64,000 nucleotides of DNA from Glandiceps talaboti (lineage: Eukaryota; Hemichordata; Enteropneusta; Spengelidae): positions 2,651,216 to 2,715,215 of the forward strand of contig NC_135557.1 of the NCBI RefSeq assembly GCF_964340395.1. The letters run 5' to 3'. The translations under genes and the position numbers were made by a program. Below, in pieces: positions 35,601-50,600 of this stretch (positions within the stretch are counted from its first letter, which is position 1; every line of letters begins with the position of its first letter). The notes below the pieces were generated by a model. That model was given only the letters and a program-made list of their open reading frames with translations. It did not search any database and was not told the origin of the DNA.

Positions 35601-38600
35601 AAGTATTGGAAATTGTCAGAAACCTGAGGATTTTATGACTGAATGTATTTCGATCAAGAATTCCCATATTTTCAGTTAAATTTTCTGATGACCCCAAAGC
35701 AAGACATGTTTGAAACATTTAGTGCAACATTTGATACTGATAAACGAGTGATATAATTCATAAACAAATCTAACGTTGGCAGCTCTTTTATTTCTGTAAT
35801 GATCATCAAGTTTCAAGGACAACTGTCTATGTTGTACACATAGATCATACATCACTGCCTAGTCTAGTTCCTATACCTGTCGACTGTTCTCTACGATCTC
35901 TAGCTCTGTGCATGTTGTGGAGATGAACGTAATGCGAACTGACAAGACTACAAGTACAATCATGGAGGCATCATAAATATTTGTTTCATTCAAATTTGAA
36001 AGTTGAGAAATCGTATTAAATTCTTTCCAGATTTCTCAAAAATCGTTTCCATATGTTTGGCACTATCCAGCAATAATCCTCGTCATGTAAATGACATCGA
36101 CTGACATCGTAGTCAAACATACGCACAGAGACAGAGCGGAGACCAAACAAGAGTCCGTACTCACCCCATCACGACGTATGCATTTATGCGTTTGTTTTGA
36201 AATAGCTGGGGTGGTACTCGTACACATCGGGATAACTCGGAGAAACACATGTTTGTGATTTTATTGACTGTTTTCTGAGACGGGACATTGGGTTTGGAAA
36301 TACAAGTTTAATCAATCATAAAACAGCCATAACAGATACTTTCAATGAATTAGAACACGGAAGGAAAATAACGGGAACATCAATGACATTTCTACCAAAC
36401 TCGAGATCGCACGTAGCTAGCTACCTAGTGTACAGTAAGTATGGAAGTGCAAAGCTTAGTCCGCTCTAACCCGTGCGATACTTGTGAAGTTAATTTTGAA
36501 GTTTTCACGATTATGTTGTCAAAACACGACCTACATGTAATTGGTAAAAAAAATTCTCATCTATCTAACGATTTTGGTGTGATAACGATCGACCAAATGC
36601 CGACACCAGTGTGTACGTGTGCAACTGTAATCTAGTACCTTGTACAAATGATACAAGTAAGTAAGTTTGTTCGTACCCAAGAATTTCAGTTTACAATTTC
36701 AATGATACAAATTGTCACTGTGTAATAGTGTTTGGATCGTGTACACTGTTAGAACAGGTCCCTCAAAATATAATTTTTCTGGTTATAATTTATACGTATA
36801 AGTTTATAGAATGTAATACGTGTTTCACCCAGCCTGGGTGTCTGGCTGTACGTACGCACCGGAAAAAAACGTAGCAGAAACACTGCCGCTAGACTTGAAA
36901 AAAATATAACAAGGGACTCTTCGGATTAGGCAAGAACTACATGTAACCAATATGTGTGAACAGCCACTAATATGTTGATAAACTACCTGGGTCGGATTTA
37001 CCAAATGCTCCTCCCAGATAAACAAACGTATTCCGATGCACATGCGCAAACCTACTTCCGTAGCGTGGGCACATAGCCTGTTTTGACCTTGGCCTTTAAC
37101 CATAGACCCTACACCAATGGTTTAACCATAGACCCTACACCAATGGTTTAACTTACAATAGCTAGTCAATATACAGACACAAGAAAGACTTGGTAAAGAC
37201 GAGGTTATAATCACAGTTTTCCAAAATGCAAAATTTTAAACAGTGATAAAAAGTAAAATGATATCCAATTTGATGTCTGAATGTACATGAACATTCTGAT
37301 CATTTTGAAATGTGGTTCATAATTTCACAAAATGTCTTGGTGTTTGATTAGGCATTAGTCCTTACATTTGTACATGTAGACGTGACTTAGTCCTTAGATG
37401 TAGATGTGACTTAGTCCTTACATGTAGATGTGACTTAGTCCTTAGATGTAGATGTGACTTAGTCCTTAGATGTAGATGTGACTTAGTCCTTACATGTAGA
37501 TGTGACTTAGTCCTTACATGTAGACGTGACTTAGTCCTTACATGTAGACGTGACTTAGTCCTTACATGTAGATGTGACTTAGTCCTTACATGACATTGGT
37601 TGCAGCTTTGTCTTACCAGGGAGCAAGAAGATTAGTAGTACATGTACATGTATTAGTAGTAGTAGGAGTAAACTTACAAATGTACATGTACATGTATCTA
37701 CACAGGGTTTTACATCACTTTTGGATTATGGGGGTCCTTGGGACCCAAGGTCTGAAAATTTGGGGACCCCAACTGCAAATCTGGGGGTCATTCACAAAAT
37801 TAAGAAATCGATGTCTGATAAATGAGGTAATAGGACAATGGACATCAAAATAAGAACAAAATTGAATTGAATTTAAAATTAATTGAATTGAATCGGCAAA
37901 TGAAAAAACAAATAAATATTACTTTAAGTCCAGTCTTTATTCAGTCATGATTAGAAATAACAACTTTATTATGTTCAACATGTTCATGTAGTTTACATTT
38001 TACCAGCAGCTCCTGGAATAAACTTTTTGGCTGTGATCCAGGAAATACAAGTCATCAATGACAGGGTCAACCAGTATAATAAATTAACCTGCTGTTCAGT
38101 CTTAGATGATTCAGTCTATTTTCCCCCTTTTGCTACACCTCCTCAATTTTGCATTGATACCAATTTTCTTGTGGACTGTTATGACTTATGCCATGAGTTT
38201 CATGAAGTATTATTAGTACCAATACAGTCAACTCCATGTATCTGGTGAATAAGTACCTTTTCAATGTATTCGAACTCCATGACGGTCGTGTCCTTACATT
38301 GTATGAATAAATAATGAGATTCCAAAGTGTTCCATTTCAAATCAGGGTCTTTCGATGTAGTTAGTAATCAGATGTGAGCACGTTAAAACGGAGGGGGATA
38401 TTAACTATGCCGGAATTTTTATTGGGGTTCCAAGTCCATCATTATGCGTAAAGGACACAATATATTGCATCATGTAAAACCCTGCTGCAAATGTAGTTAA
38501 ATCAGTCTGTAGTAACTAGTACTAGTGGTAGTGGTGGTGGTGGTGGTGGTGGTGCTGGTGGTAGGGGTGGTGGTGGTGGTGGTGGTGGTGGTAGTGGTGG

Positions 38601-41600
38601 TGGTGCTGGTGGTGGTGGTGCTGGTGGTGGTGGTAGTAGTGGTGGTGGTGGTAGTGGTGGTGGTGGTGGTGGTAGTGGTGGTGGTAGTGGTGGTGGTGGT
38701 GGTGGTAGTAGTGGTGGTAGTGGTGGGGGTGGTGGTGGTGGTAGTGGTGGGGGTGGTGGTAGTGGTGGGGGTGGTGATGGTGGGGGTGGTGGTAGTGGTG
38801 GGGGTAGTAGTGGTGGTAGTGGTGGGGGTGGTGGTGGTGGTGGTGGTGGTGGTGGTAGTGGTGGTGGTAGTGGTGTTGGTAGTAGTGGTGGTAGTGGTGG
38901 GGGTGGTGGTGGTGGTGGTGGGGGGGTGGTGGTAGTGGTGGTGGTGGTGGTGGGGGTGGTGGTAGTGGTGTTGGTGGTGGTGGGGGCGGAGGCAGTGGCA
39001 GTGGTGACTGGGATGGCAGCACCAGTAGTTCTTACATTGTACATTTGTACCTAGTTTAAATCAGTCATTCTCTCTTTATAACAATCAACATTCATAAAAC
39101 ATGTTGTCTGTCAATCAACTCTCCATAAACTGGTTTTGCCCTCATGTGTGACTTCACATTATTAAACCGTGATATTTATTGTATTTATATTATTTTATAT
39201 ATTTATTGGTTTGTGTGAACTTTGATATTTTCTTGTTATTTAGGTAAAGTTGTATACCAAACAAGGCAGCTTAAAGTACCAAACAGACTGTGCGCCTAAC
39301 AATGGATATTTCCTCATTCCAATCTATGACAAGGTAAGATATTTGTATGACATTATGTACTATTTGCTAATGATATTATCATACATGTATACCCAGTATC
39401 AATTCCAGTGCAACTCGGTGGAGAGCATGTGCATTGAACCTGGGCAATAATTTTCCGTATCACACCCCTTGTTACATTAATCCAAATCTTTAATACACAT
39501 GTAGAGCTTCCATTCAAGTACATGTATCTTGGCAGATATACATGTAATCACATGCAATGACCCTTGACCTTCAGAGTGGCCAATCAAAAGAAAGCTAATT
39601 GTAGCATTTACATGTATGTGCTGTCAATCACCCCATCATTGCTACAGAGAAGTAAAGTATTTGAAATGACTGTGTTCTATGAATATCTGTTTCCTTAGTT
39701 TCAGTGTGAATAGTCTGTATATCTTTCAATGATTTAGTCATAGTGAATGGGTGGATTCTTGTTTCTACTGATTTAGTCACAGTAGATGGGTGGATTCTTG
39801 TGTCCACTGATTTAGTCATAGTGGATGGGTGGATTCTTGTATCCACTGATTTAGTCATAGTGGATGGGTGGATTCTTGTTTCTACTGATTTAGTCATAGT
39901 GGATGGGTGGATTCTTGTTTCTACTGATTTTGTCATAGTGGATGGGTGGATTCTTGTGTCCACTGATTTAGTCATAGTGGATGGGTGGATTCTTGTGTCC
40001 ACTGATTTAGTCATAGTGGATGGGTGGATTCTTGTTTCTACTGATTTAGTCACAGTAGATGGGTGGATTCTTGTTTCTACTGATTTAGTCATAGTGGATG
40101 GGTGGATTCTTGTGTCCACTGATTTAGTCATAGTGGATGGGTGGATTCTTGTTTCTACTGATTTAGTCATAGTGGATGGGTGGATTCTTGTGTCCACTGA
40201 TTTAGTCATAGTGGATGGGTGGATTCTTGTGTCCACTGATTTAGTCATAGTGGATGGGTGGATTCTTGTTTCTACTGATTTAGTCACAGTGGATGGGTGG
40301 ATTCTTGTTTCTACTGATTTAGTCATAGTGGATGGGTGGATTCTTGTGTCCACTGATTTAGTCACAGTAGATGGGTGGATTCTTGTTTCTACTGATTTAG
40401 TCATAGTGGATGGGTGGATTCTTGTGTCCACTGATTTAGTCATAGTGGATGGGTGGATTCTTGTTTCTACTGATTTAGTCATAGTGGATGGGTGGATTCT
40501 TGTGTCTACTGATTTAGTCATAGTGGATGGGTGGATTCTTGTTTCTACTGATTTAGTCATAGTGGATGGGTGGATTCTTGTGTCCACTGATTTAGTCATA
40601 GTGGATGGGTGGATTCTTGTGTCCACTGATTTAGTCATAGTGGATGGGTGGATTCTTGTTTCTACTGATTTAGTCATAGTGGATGGGTGGATTCTTGTTT
40701 CTACTGATTTAGTCATAGTGGATGGGTGGATTCTAATACATGTACATAAAAATACTTAGATGTTCCTATAATATGGAGCTACACATACATGTACAAAGCA
40801 TGTAACAGATAAATTTATCATCAGATGTTTAATAAAACAGTTTTCTTTACACCACAGGGAGATTTTATATTAAGAGTGGAACCTCCAGCTGGATGGAATT
40901 TTGGTAAGTTACTTCTCTTTGATGACTTGTGCAAGTGAAAAGTTAAATTGTTTCCATATATGATATATAGCTGTCAATTGGGAACAATACATGTATGATA
41001 TATAGCTGTCAATTGGGAACAATACATGTATGATATATAGCTGTCAATTGGGAACAATACATGTATGATATATAGCTGTCAATTGGGAACAATACATGTA
41101 TGATATATAGCTGTCAATTGGGAACAATACATGTATGATATATAGCTGTCAATTGGGAACAATACATGTATGATATATAGCTGTCAATTGGGAACAATAC
41201 ATGTATGACAGAATCACGATATGTGAGCACAAGTGTGTTATACTTTATACTTAGGGTTTATGAATGAGTCATTGCAGTATCTCTGTGGTACAATGTAGTT
41301 ATGAGTGTACATTTGTAGTACAGTATCTCTATGGCTGTACTTTTATGAGTGTAGTACAGTATTTCTGTGGCTGTACTTTTATGAGTGTAGTACAGTATCT
41401 CTGGCTGTACTTTTATGAGTGTAGTACAGTATCTCTGTGGCTGTACTTTTATGAGTATAGTACAGTATCTCTGTGGCTGTACTTTTATGAGTGTAGTACA
41501 GTATCTCTGTGGCTGTACTTTTATGAGTGTAGTACAGTATCTCTATGGCTGTACTTTTATGAGTATAGTACAGTATCTCTGTAGCTAGCTGTACTTTTAT

Positions 41601-44600
41601 GAGTGTAGTACAGTATCTCTGTGGCTGTACTTTTATGAGTATAGTACAGTATCTCTATGGCTGTACTTTTATGAGTGTAGTACAGTATCTCTATGGCTGT
41701 ACTTTTATGAGTGTAGTACAGTATCTCTGTGGCTGTACTTTTATGAGTGTAGTACAGTATCTCTGTGGCTGTACTTTTATGAGTGCAGTACAGTATCTCT
41801 GTGGCTGTACTTTTATGAGTGTAGTACAGTATCTCTATGGCTGTACTTTTATGAGTGTAGTACAGTATCTCTGTGGCTGTACTTTTATGAGTATAGTACA
41901 GTATCTCTATGGCTGTACTTTTATGAGTGTAGTACAGTATCTCTGTGGCTGTACTTTTATGAGTGTAGTACAGTATCTCTGTGGCTGTACTTTTATGAGT
42001 GTAGTACAGTATCTGTTTGGCTGTACTTTTATGAGTGTAGTACAGTATCTCTATGGCTGTACTTTTATGAGTATAGTACAGTATCTCTGTGGCTGTACTT
42101 TTATGAGTGTAGTACAGTATCTCTATGGCTGTACTTTTATGAGTATAGTACAGTATCTCTGTGGCTGTACTTTTATGAGTGTAGTACAGTATCTCTGTGG
42201 CTGTACTTTTATGAGTGTAGTACAGTATCTCTATGGCTGTACTTTTATGAGTGTAGTACAGTATCTCTGTGGCTGTACTTTTATGAGTGTAGTACAATAT
42301 CTCTGTGGCTGTACTTTTATGAGTGTAGTACAGTATCTCTGTGGCTGTACTTTTATGAGTGTAGTACAGTATCTCTGTGGCTGTACTTTTATGAGTGTAG
42401 TACATTATCTCTGGCTAGCTGTACTTTTATGAGTGTAGTACAGTATCTCTGTGGTTGTACTTTTATGAGTATAGTACAGTATCTCTGTGGCTGTACTTTT
42501 ATGAGTGTAGTACAGTGTATCTCTGTGGCTGTACTTTTATGAGTGTAGTACAGTATCTATGGCTGTACTTTTATGAGTGTAGTACAGTATCTCTGTGGCT
42601 GTACTTTTATGAGTGTAGTACAGTATCTCTGTGGCTGTACTTTTATGAGTGTAGTACAGTATCTATGTGGCTGTACTTTTATGAGTATAGTACAGTATCT
42701 CTATGGCTGTACTTTTATGAGTGTAGTACAATATCTCTGTGGCTGTACTTTTATGAGTATAGCACAGTATCTCTGTGGCTGTACTTTTATGAGTGTAGTA
42801 CAGTGTATCTCTGTGGCTGTACTTTTATGAGTGTAGTACAGTATCTCTATGGCTGTACTTTTATGAGTGTAGTACAGTATCTCTGTGGCTGTACTTTTAT
42901 GAGTGTAGTACAGTGTATCTCTGTGGCTGTACTTTTATGAGTGTAGTACAGTATCTCTGTGGCTGTACTTTTATGAGTGTAGTACAGTGTATCTCTGTGG
43001 CTGTACTTTTATGAGTGTAGTACAGTATCTCTGTGGCTGTACTTTTATGAGTGTAGTACAGTATCTCTGTGGCTGTACTTTTATGAGTGTAGTACAGTAT
43101 CTCTATGGCTGTACTTTTATGAGTGTAGTACAGTATCTCTGTGGCTGTACTTTTATGAGTGTAGTACAGTATCTCTATGGCTGTACTTTTATGAGTGTAG
43201 TACAGTATCTCTATGGCTGTACTTTTATGAGTGTAGTACAGTATCTCTATGGCTGTACTTTTATGAGTGTAGTACAGTATCTCTGTGGCTAGCTGTACTT
43301 TTATGAGTGTAGTACAGTATCTGTTTGGCTGTACTTTTATGAGTGTAGTACAGTATCTATGTGGCTGTACTTTTATGAGTGTAGTACAGTATCTCTGTGG
43401 CTGTACTTTTATGAGTGTAGTACAGTATCTCTGTGGCTGTACTTTTATGAGTGTAGTACAGTATCTCTGTGGCTGTACTTTTATGAGTGTAGTACAGTAT
43501 CTCTGTAGCTAGCTGTACTTTTATGAGTGTAGTACAGTATCTCTGTAGCTAGCTGTACTTTTATGAGTGTAGTACAGTATCTCTGTAGCTAGCTGTACTT
43601 TTATGAGTGTAGTACAGTATCTCTGAGGCTGTACTTTTATGAGTGTAGTACAGTATCTCTGTAGCTAGCTGTACTTTTATGAGTGTAGTACAGTATCTCT
43701 GTAGCTAGCTGTACTTTTATGAGTATAGTACAGTATCTCTATGGCTGTACTTTTATGAGTATAGTACAGTATCTCTGTAGCTAGCTGTACTTTTATGAGT
43801 GTAGTACAGTATCTCTGTAGCTAGCTGTACTTTTATGAGTATAGTACAGTATCTCTGTAGCTAGCTGTACTTTTATGAGTATAGTACAGTATCTCTATGG
43901 CTGTACTTTTATGAGTGTAGTACAGTATCTCTGTAGCTAGCTGTACTTTTATGAGTGTAGTACAGTATCTCTGTAGCTAGCTGTACTTTTATGAGTGTAG
44001 TACAGTATCTCTGAGGCTGTACTTTTATGAGTATAGTACAGTATCTCTGTGGCTGTACTTTTATGAGTGTAGTACAGTATCTCTATGGCTGTACTTTTAT
44101 GAGTATAGTACAGTATCTCTGAGGCTGTACTTTTATGAGTGTAGTACAGTATCTCTGTGGCTGTACTTTTATGAGTGTAGTACAGTATCTCTGTGGCTGT
44201 ACTTTTATGAGTGTAGTACAGTATCTGTTTGGCTGTACTTTTATGAGTGTAGTACAGTATCTCTGTGGCTGTACTTTTATGAGTATAGTACAGTATCTCT
44301 GTGGCTGTACTTTTATGAGTGTAGTACAGTATCTCTATGGCTGTACTTTTATGAGTGTAGTACAGTATCTCTATGGCTGTACTTTTATGAGTGTAGTACA
44401 GTATCTCTATGGCTGTACTTTTATGAGTGTAGTACAGTATCTCTATGGCTGTACTTTTATGAGTGTAGTACAGTATCTCTGTGGCTGTACTTTTATGAGT
44501 GTAGTACAGTATCTCTGTGGCTGTACTTTTATGAGTGTAGTACAGTATCTCTGTGGCTGTACTTTTATGAGTGTAGTGCAGTATCTGTTTGGCTGTACTT

Positions 44601-47600
44601 TTATGAGTGTAGTACAGTATCTCTGTGGCTGTACTTTTATGAGTGTAGTACAGTATCTCTATGGCTGTACTTTTATGAGTGTAGTACAGTATCTCTATGG
44701 CTGTACTTTTATGAGTGTAGTACAGTATCTCTGTGGCTGTACTTTTATGAGTGTAGTACAGTATCTCTGTGGTACAATGTAGTTATGAGTGTACATTTGT
44801 AGTACAGTATCTCTGTGGTACAATGTAGTTATGAGTGTACATTTGTAGTACAGTATCTCTGTGGTACAATGTAGTTATGAGTGTACATTTGTAGTACAGT
44901 ATCTCTGTGGTACAATGTAGTTATGAGTGTACATTTGTAGTACAGTATATCTCTGTGGCTGTACTTTTATGAGTATAGTACAGTATCTCTGTGGCTGTAC
45001 TTTTATGAGTGTAGTACAGTATCTCTGTGGCTGTACTTTTATGAGTGTAGTACAGTATCTCTATGGCTGTACTTTTATGAGTGTAGTACAGTATCTCTAT
45101 GGCTGTACTTTTATGAGTGTAGTACAGTATCTCTATGGCTGTACTTTTATGAGTGTAGTACAGTATCTCTGTGGCTGTACTTTTATGAGTGTAGTACAGT
45201 ATCTCTGTGGCTGTACTTTTATGAGTGTAGTACAGTATCTCTGTGGCTGTACTTTTATGAGTGTAGTACAGTATCTCTGTGGCTGTACTTTTATGAGTGT
45301 AGTACAGTATCTCTATGGCTGTACTTTTATGAGTGTAGTACAGTATCTCTGTGGCTGTACTTTTATGAGTGTAGTACAGTATCTCTATGGCTGTACTTTT
45401 ATGAGTGTAGTACAGTATCTCTAGCTAGCTGTACTTTTATGAGTGTAGTACAGTATCTCTGTGGCTAGCTGTACTTTTATGAGTGTAGTACAGTATCTCT
45501 GTAGCTAGCTGTACTTTTATGAGTGTAGTACAGTATCTCTGTGGCTGTACTTTTATGAGTGTAGTACAGTATCTCTGTAGCTAGCTGTACTTTTATGAGT
45601 GTAGTACAGTATCTCTATGGCTGTACTTTTATGAGTGTAGTACAGTATCTCTGTGGCTGTACTTTTATGAGTGTAGTACAGTATCTCTGTGGCTGTACTT
45701 TTATGAGTATAGTACAGTATCTCTGTGGCTGTACTTTTATGAGTGTAGTACAGTATCTCTGTAGCTAGCTGTACTTTTATGAGTGTAGTACAGTATCTCT
45801 GTGGCTGTACTTTTATGAGTGTAGTACAGTATCTCTATGGCTGTACTTTTATGAGTGTAGTACAGTATCTCTGTGGCTGTACTTTTATGAGTGTAGTACA
45901 GTATCTCTGTGGCTGTACTTTTATGAGTGTAGTACAGTATCTCTGTGGCTGTACTTTTATGAGTGTAGTACAGTATCTCTGTGGCTGTACTTTTATGAGT
46001 GTAGTACAGTATCTCTGTGGCTGTACTTTTATGAGTGTAGTACAGTATCTCTATGGCTGTACTTTTATGAGTGTAGTACAGTATCTCTAGCTAGCTGTAC
46101 TTTTATGAGTGTAGTACAGTATCTCTGTGGCTAGCTGTACTTTTATGAGTGTAGTACAGTATCTCTGTAGCTAGCTGTACTTTTATGAGTGTAGTACAGT
46201 ATCTCTGTGGCTGTACTTTTATGAGTGTAGTACAGTATCTCTGTAGCTAGCTGTACTTTTATGAGTGTAGTACAGTATCTCTATGGCTGTACTTTTATGA
46301 GTGTAGTACAGTATCTCTGTGGCTGTACTTTTATGAGTGTAGTACAGTATCTCTGTGGCTGTACTTTTATGAGTGTAGTACAGTATCTCTGTGGCTGTAC
46401 TTTTATGAGTGTAGTACAGTATCTCTGTGGCTGTACTTTTATGAGTGTAGTACAGTATCTCTATGGCTGTACTTTTATGAGTGTAGTACAGTATCTCTGT
46501 GGCTGTACTTTTATGAGTGTAGTACAGTATCTCTGTGGCTGTACTTTTATGAGTGTAGTACAGTATCTCTATGGCTGTACTTTTATGAGTGTAGTACAGT
46601 ATCTCTGTAGCTAGCTGTACTTTTATGAGTGTAGTACAGTATCTCTGTAGCTAGCTGTACTTTTATGAGTGTAGTACAGTATCTCTGTAGCTAGCTGTAC
46701 TTTTATGAGTGTAGTACAGTATCTCTATGGCTGTACTTTTATGAGTGTAGTACAGTATCTCTGTGGCTGTACTTTTATGAGTGTAGTACAGTATCTCTGT
46801 GGCTGTACTTTTATGAGTGTAGTACAGTATCTCTGTGGCTGTACTTTTATGAGTGTAGTACAGTATCTCTATGGCTGTACTTTTATGAGTGTAGTACAGT
46901 ATCTCTGGCTAGCTGTACTTTTATGAGTGTAGTACAGTATCTCTGGCTAGCTGTACTTTTATGAGTATAGTACAGTATCTGTTTGGCTGTACTTTTATGA
47001 GTATAGTACAGTATCTGTTTGGCTGTACTTTTATGAGTGTAGTACAGTATCTACGTGGCTGTACTTTTATGAGTGTAGTACAGTATCTCTGTGGCTGTAC
47101 TTTTATGAGTGTAGTACAGTATCTCTGGCTAGCTGTACTTTTATGAGTATAGTACAGTATCTGTTTGGCTGTACTTTTATGAGTGTAGTACAGTATCTAC
47201 GTGGCTGTACTTTTATGAGTGTAGTACAGTATCTCTGTGGCTGTACTTTTATGAGTGTAGTACAGTATCTCTGTGGCTGTACTTTTATGATTGTAGTACA
47301 GTATCTCTGTGGCTGTACTTTTATGAGTGTAGTACAGTATCTCTGTGGCTGTACTTTTATGAGTGCAGTACAGTATCTTTGGCTAGCTGTACTTTTATGA
47401 GTGTAGTACAGTATCTCTGTGGCTGTACTTTTATGAGTGTAGTACAGTATCTCTATGGCTGTACTTTTATGAGTGTAGTACAGTATCTCTGTGGCTGTAC
47501 TTTTATGATTGTAGTACAGTATCTCTGTGGCTGTACTTTTATGAGTGTAGTACAGTATCTCTGTGGCTGTACTTTTATGACTGCAGTACAGTATCTCTGG

Positions 47601-50600
47601 CTAGCTGTACTTTTATGAGTGTAGTACAGTATCTCTGTGGCTGTACTTTTATGAGTGTAGTACAGTATCTCTATGGCTGTACTTTTATGAGTGTAGTACA
47701 GTATCTCTATGGCTGTACTTTTATGAGTGTAGTACAGTATCTCTGTGGCTGTACTTTTATGAGTGTAGTACAGTATCTCTGTGGCTGTACTTTTATGAGT
47801 GTAGTACAGTATCTCTGTGGCTGTACTTTTATGAGTGTAGTACAGTATCTCTATGGCTGTACTTTTATGAGTGTAGTACAGTATCTCTGTGGCTATACTT
47901 TTATGAGTGTAGTACAGTATCTCTATGGCTGTACTTTTATGAGTGTAGTACAGTATCTCTAGCTAGCTGTACTTTTATGAGTGTAGTACAGTATCTCTGT
48001 GGCTAGCTGTACTTTTATGAGTGTAGTACAGTATCTCTGTAGCTAGCTGTACTTTTATGAGTGTAGTACAGTATCTCTGTGGCTGTACTTTTATGAGTGT
48101 AGTACAGTATCTCTGTAGCTAGCTGTACTTTTATGAGTGTAGTACAGTATCTCTATGGCTGTACTTTTATGAGTGTAGTACAGTATCTCTGTGGCTGTAC
48201 TTTTATGAGTGTAGTACAGTATCTCTGTGGCTGTACTTTTATGAGTATAGTACAGTATCTGTTTGGCTGTACTTTTATGAGTGTAGTACAGTATCTCTGT
48301 AGCTAGCTGTACTTTTATGAGTGTAGTACAGTATCTCTGTGGCTGTACTTTTATGAGTGTAGTACAGTATCTCTATGGCTGTACTTTTATGAGTGTAGTA
48401 CAGTATCTCTGTGGCTGTACTTTTATGAGTGTAGTACAGTATCTCTGTGGCTGTACTTTTATGAGTGTAGTACAGTATCTCTGTGGCTGTACTTTTATGA
48501 GTGTAGTACAGTATCTCTGTGGCTGTACTTTTATGAGTGTAGTACAGTATCTCTATGGCTGTACTTTTATGAGTGTAGTACAGTATCTCTAGCTAGCTGT
48601 ACTTTTATGAGTGTAGTACAGTATCTCTGTGGCTAGCTGTACTTTTATGAGTGTAGTACAGTATCTCTGTAGCTAGCTGTACTTTTATGAGTGTAGTACA
48701 GTATCTCTGTGGCTGTACTTTTATGAGTGTAGTACAGTATCTCTGTAGCTAGCTGTACTTTTATGAGTGTAGTACAGTATCTCTATGGCTGTACTTTTAT
48801 GAGTGTAGTACAGTATCTCTGTGGCTGTACTTTTATGAGTGTAGTACAGTATCTCTGTGGCTGTACTTTTATGAGTGTAGTACAGTATCTCTGTGGCTGT
48901 ACTTTTATGAGTGTAGTACAGTATCTCTGGCTAGCTGTACTTTTATGAGTGTAGTACAGTATCTGTTTGGCTGTACTTTTATGAGTGTAGTACAGTATCT
49001 CTGTGGCTGTACTTTTATGAGTGTAGTACAGTATCTCTGTGGCTGTACTTTTATGAGTGTAGTACAGTATCTCTGTGGCTGTACTTTTATGAGTGTAGTA
49101 CAGTATCTCTGTGGCTGTACTTTTATGAGTGTAGTACAGTATCTCTGTGGCTGTACTTTTATGAGTGTAGTACAGTATCTCTGTGGTACAATGTAGTTAT
49201 GAGTGTACATTTGTAGTACAGTATCTCTGTGGTACAATGTAGTTATGAGTGTACATTTTTAGTACAGTATCTCTGTGGTACAATGTAGTTATGAGTGTAC
49301 ATTTGTAGTACAGTATATCTCTGTGGCTGTACTTTTATGAGTATAGTACAGTATCTCTGTGGCTGTACTTTTATGAGTGTAGTACAGTATCTCTATGGCT
49401 GTACTTTTATGAGTTTAGTACAGTATCTCTATGGCTGTACTTTTATGAGTGTAGTACAGTATCTCTATGGCTGTACTTTTATGAGTGTAGTACAGTATCT
49501 CTATGGCTGTACTTTTATGAGTGTAGTACAGTATCTATGTGGCTGTACTTTTATGAGTATAGTACAGTATCTCTATGGCTGTACTTTTATGAGTGTAGTA
49601 CAGTATCTCTATGGCTGTACTTTTATGAGTGTAGTGCAGTATCTCTGTGGCTGTACTTTTATGAGTGTAGTACAGTATCTCTGTGGCTGTACTTTTATGA
49701 GTGTAGTACAGTATCTCTGTAGCTAGCTGTACTTTTATGAGTGTAGTACAGTATCTCTGTGGCTGTACTTTTATGAGTGTAGATCAATATCTCTGTGGCT
49801 GTACTGTTATGAGTGTAGTGCAGTGTATTGTTAGTACTTTGTGTATAATATGATAGTGCAGTGATCTCTAAACAGATTTAAATAAAGGATAGACAGTTCT
49901 CATTTCCATGGTTACAGATTTAAATAAAGAGTAGATAGTTTTCATTTCCATGGTTACAGATTTAAGTAAAGAGTAGACTGTGTTCATTTCCATGGTTACA
50001 GATTTAAATAAAGAGTAGACAGTTTTCATTTCCATGGTTACAGATTTAAATAAAGAGTAGATAGTTTTCATTTCCATGGTTACAGATTTAAGTAAAGAGT
50101 AGACTGTGTTCATTTCCATGGTTACAGATTTAAATAAAGAGTACACTGTGTTCATTATCATGTATGCAAATCTTCACCTGTATGACGAAAATAATGAAAT
50201 TCTCATTTGGACTAATTTTATTTTTAGACCCAAGTAACGTGGAACTCTCCATTGATGGTAAAACAGACAAATGTAGTCAAGGAGTTGATATCAATTTCCA
50301 GTTTACTGGCTTTTCAATTGTTGGAAGGGTAAGTGACATTAGAATTATAGACTTTGTCTTATTGTTGGAAGGGTAAGTGACATTAGAATTATAGACTTTG
50401 TCTTAAAAGAGGAAGGGTAAGTGACATTAGAATTATAGACTTTGTCTTAAAAGAGGAAGGGTAAGTGACATTAGAATTATAGACTTTGTCTTAAAAGAGG
50501 AAGGGTAAGTGACATTAGAATTATAGACTTTGTCTTAAAAGAGGAAGGGTAAGTGACATTAGAATTATAGACTTTGTCTTAAAAGAGGAAGGGTAAGTGA

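Noticed and set aside
38502-39044. Proline-rich or histidine-rich protein frames
   Set aside because: Trinucleotide GGT/ACC repeat translated in different frames.
39628-40716. 362-codon minus-strand and 338-codon plus-strand frames
   Set aside because: 39-bp repeats (divisible by three) with no stop; both strands open, no domain, lies in intron 2.
41557-49726. Long YLCGCTFMSVVQ or YYTHKSTATEIL frames
   Set aside because: 36-bp array artefacts in intron 3.
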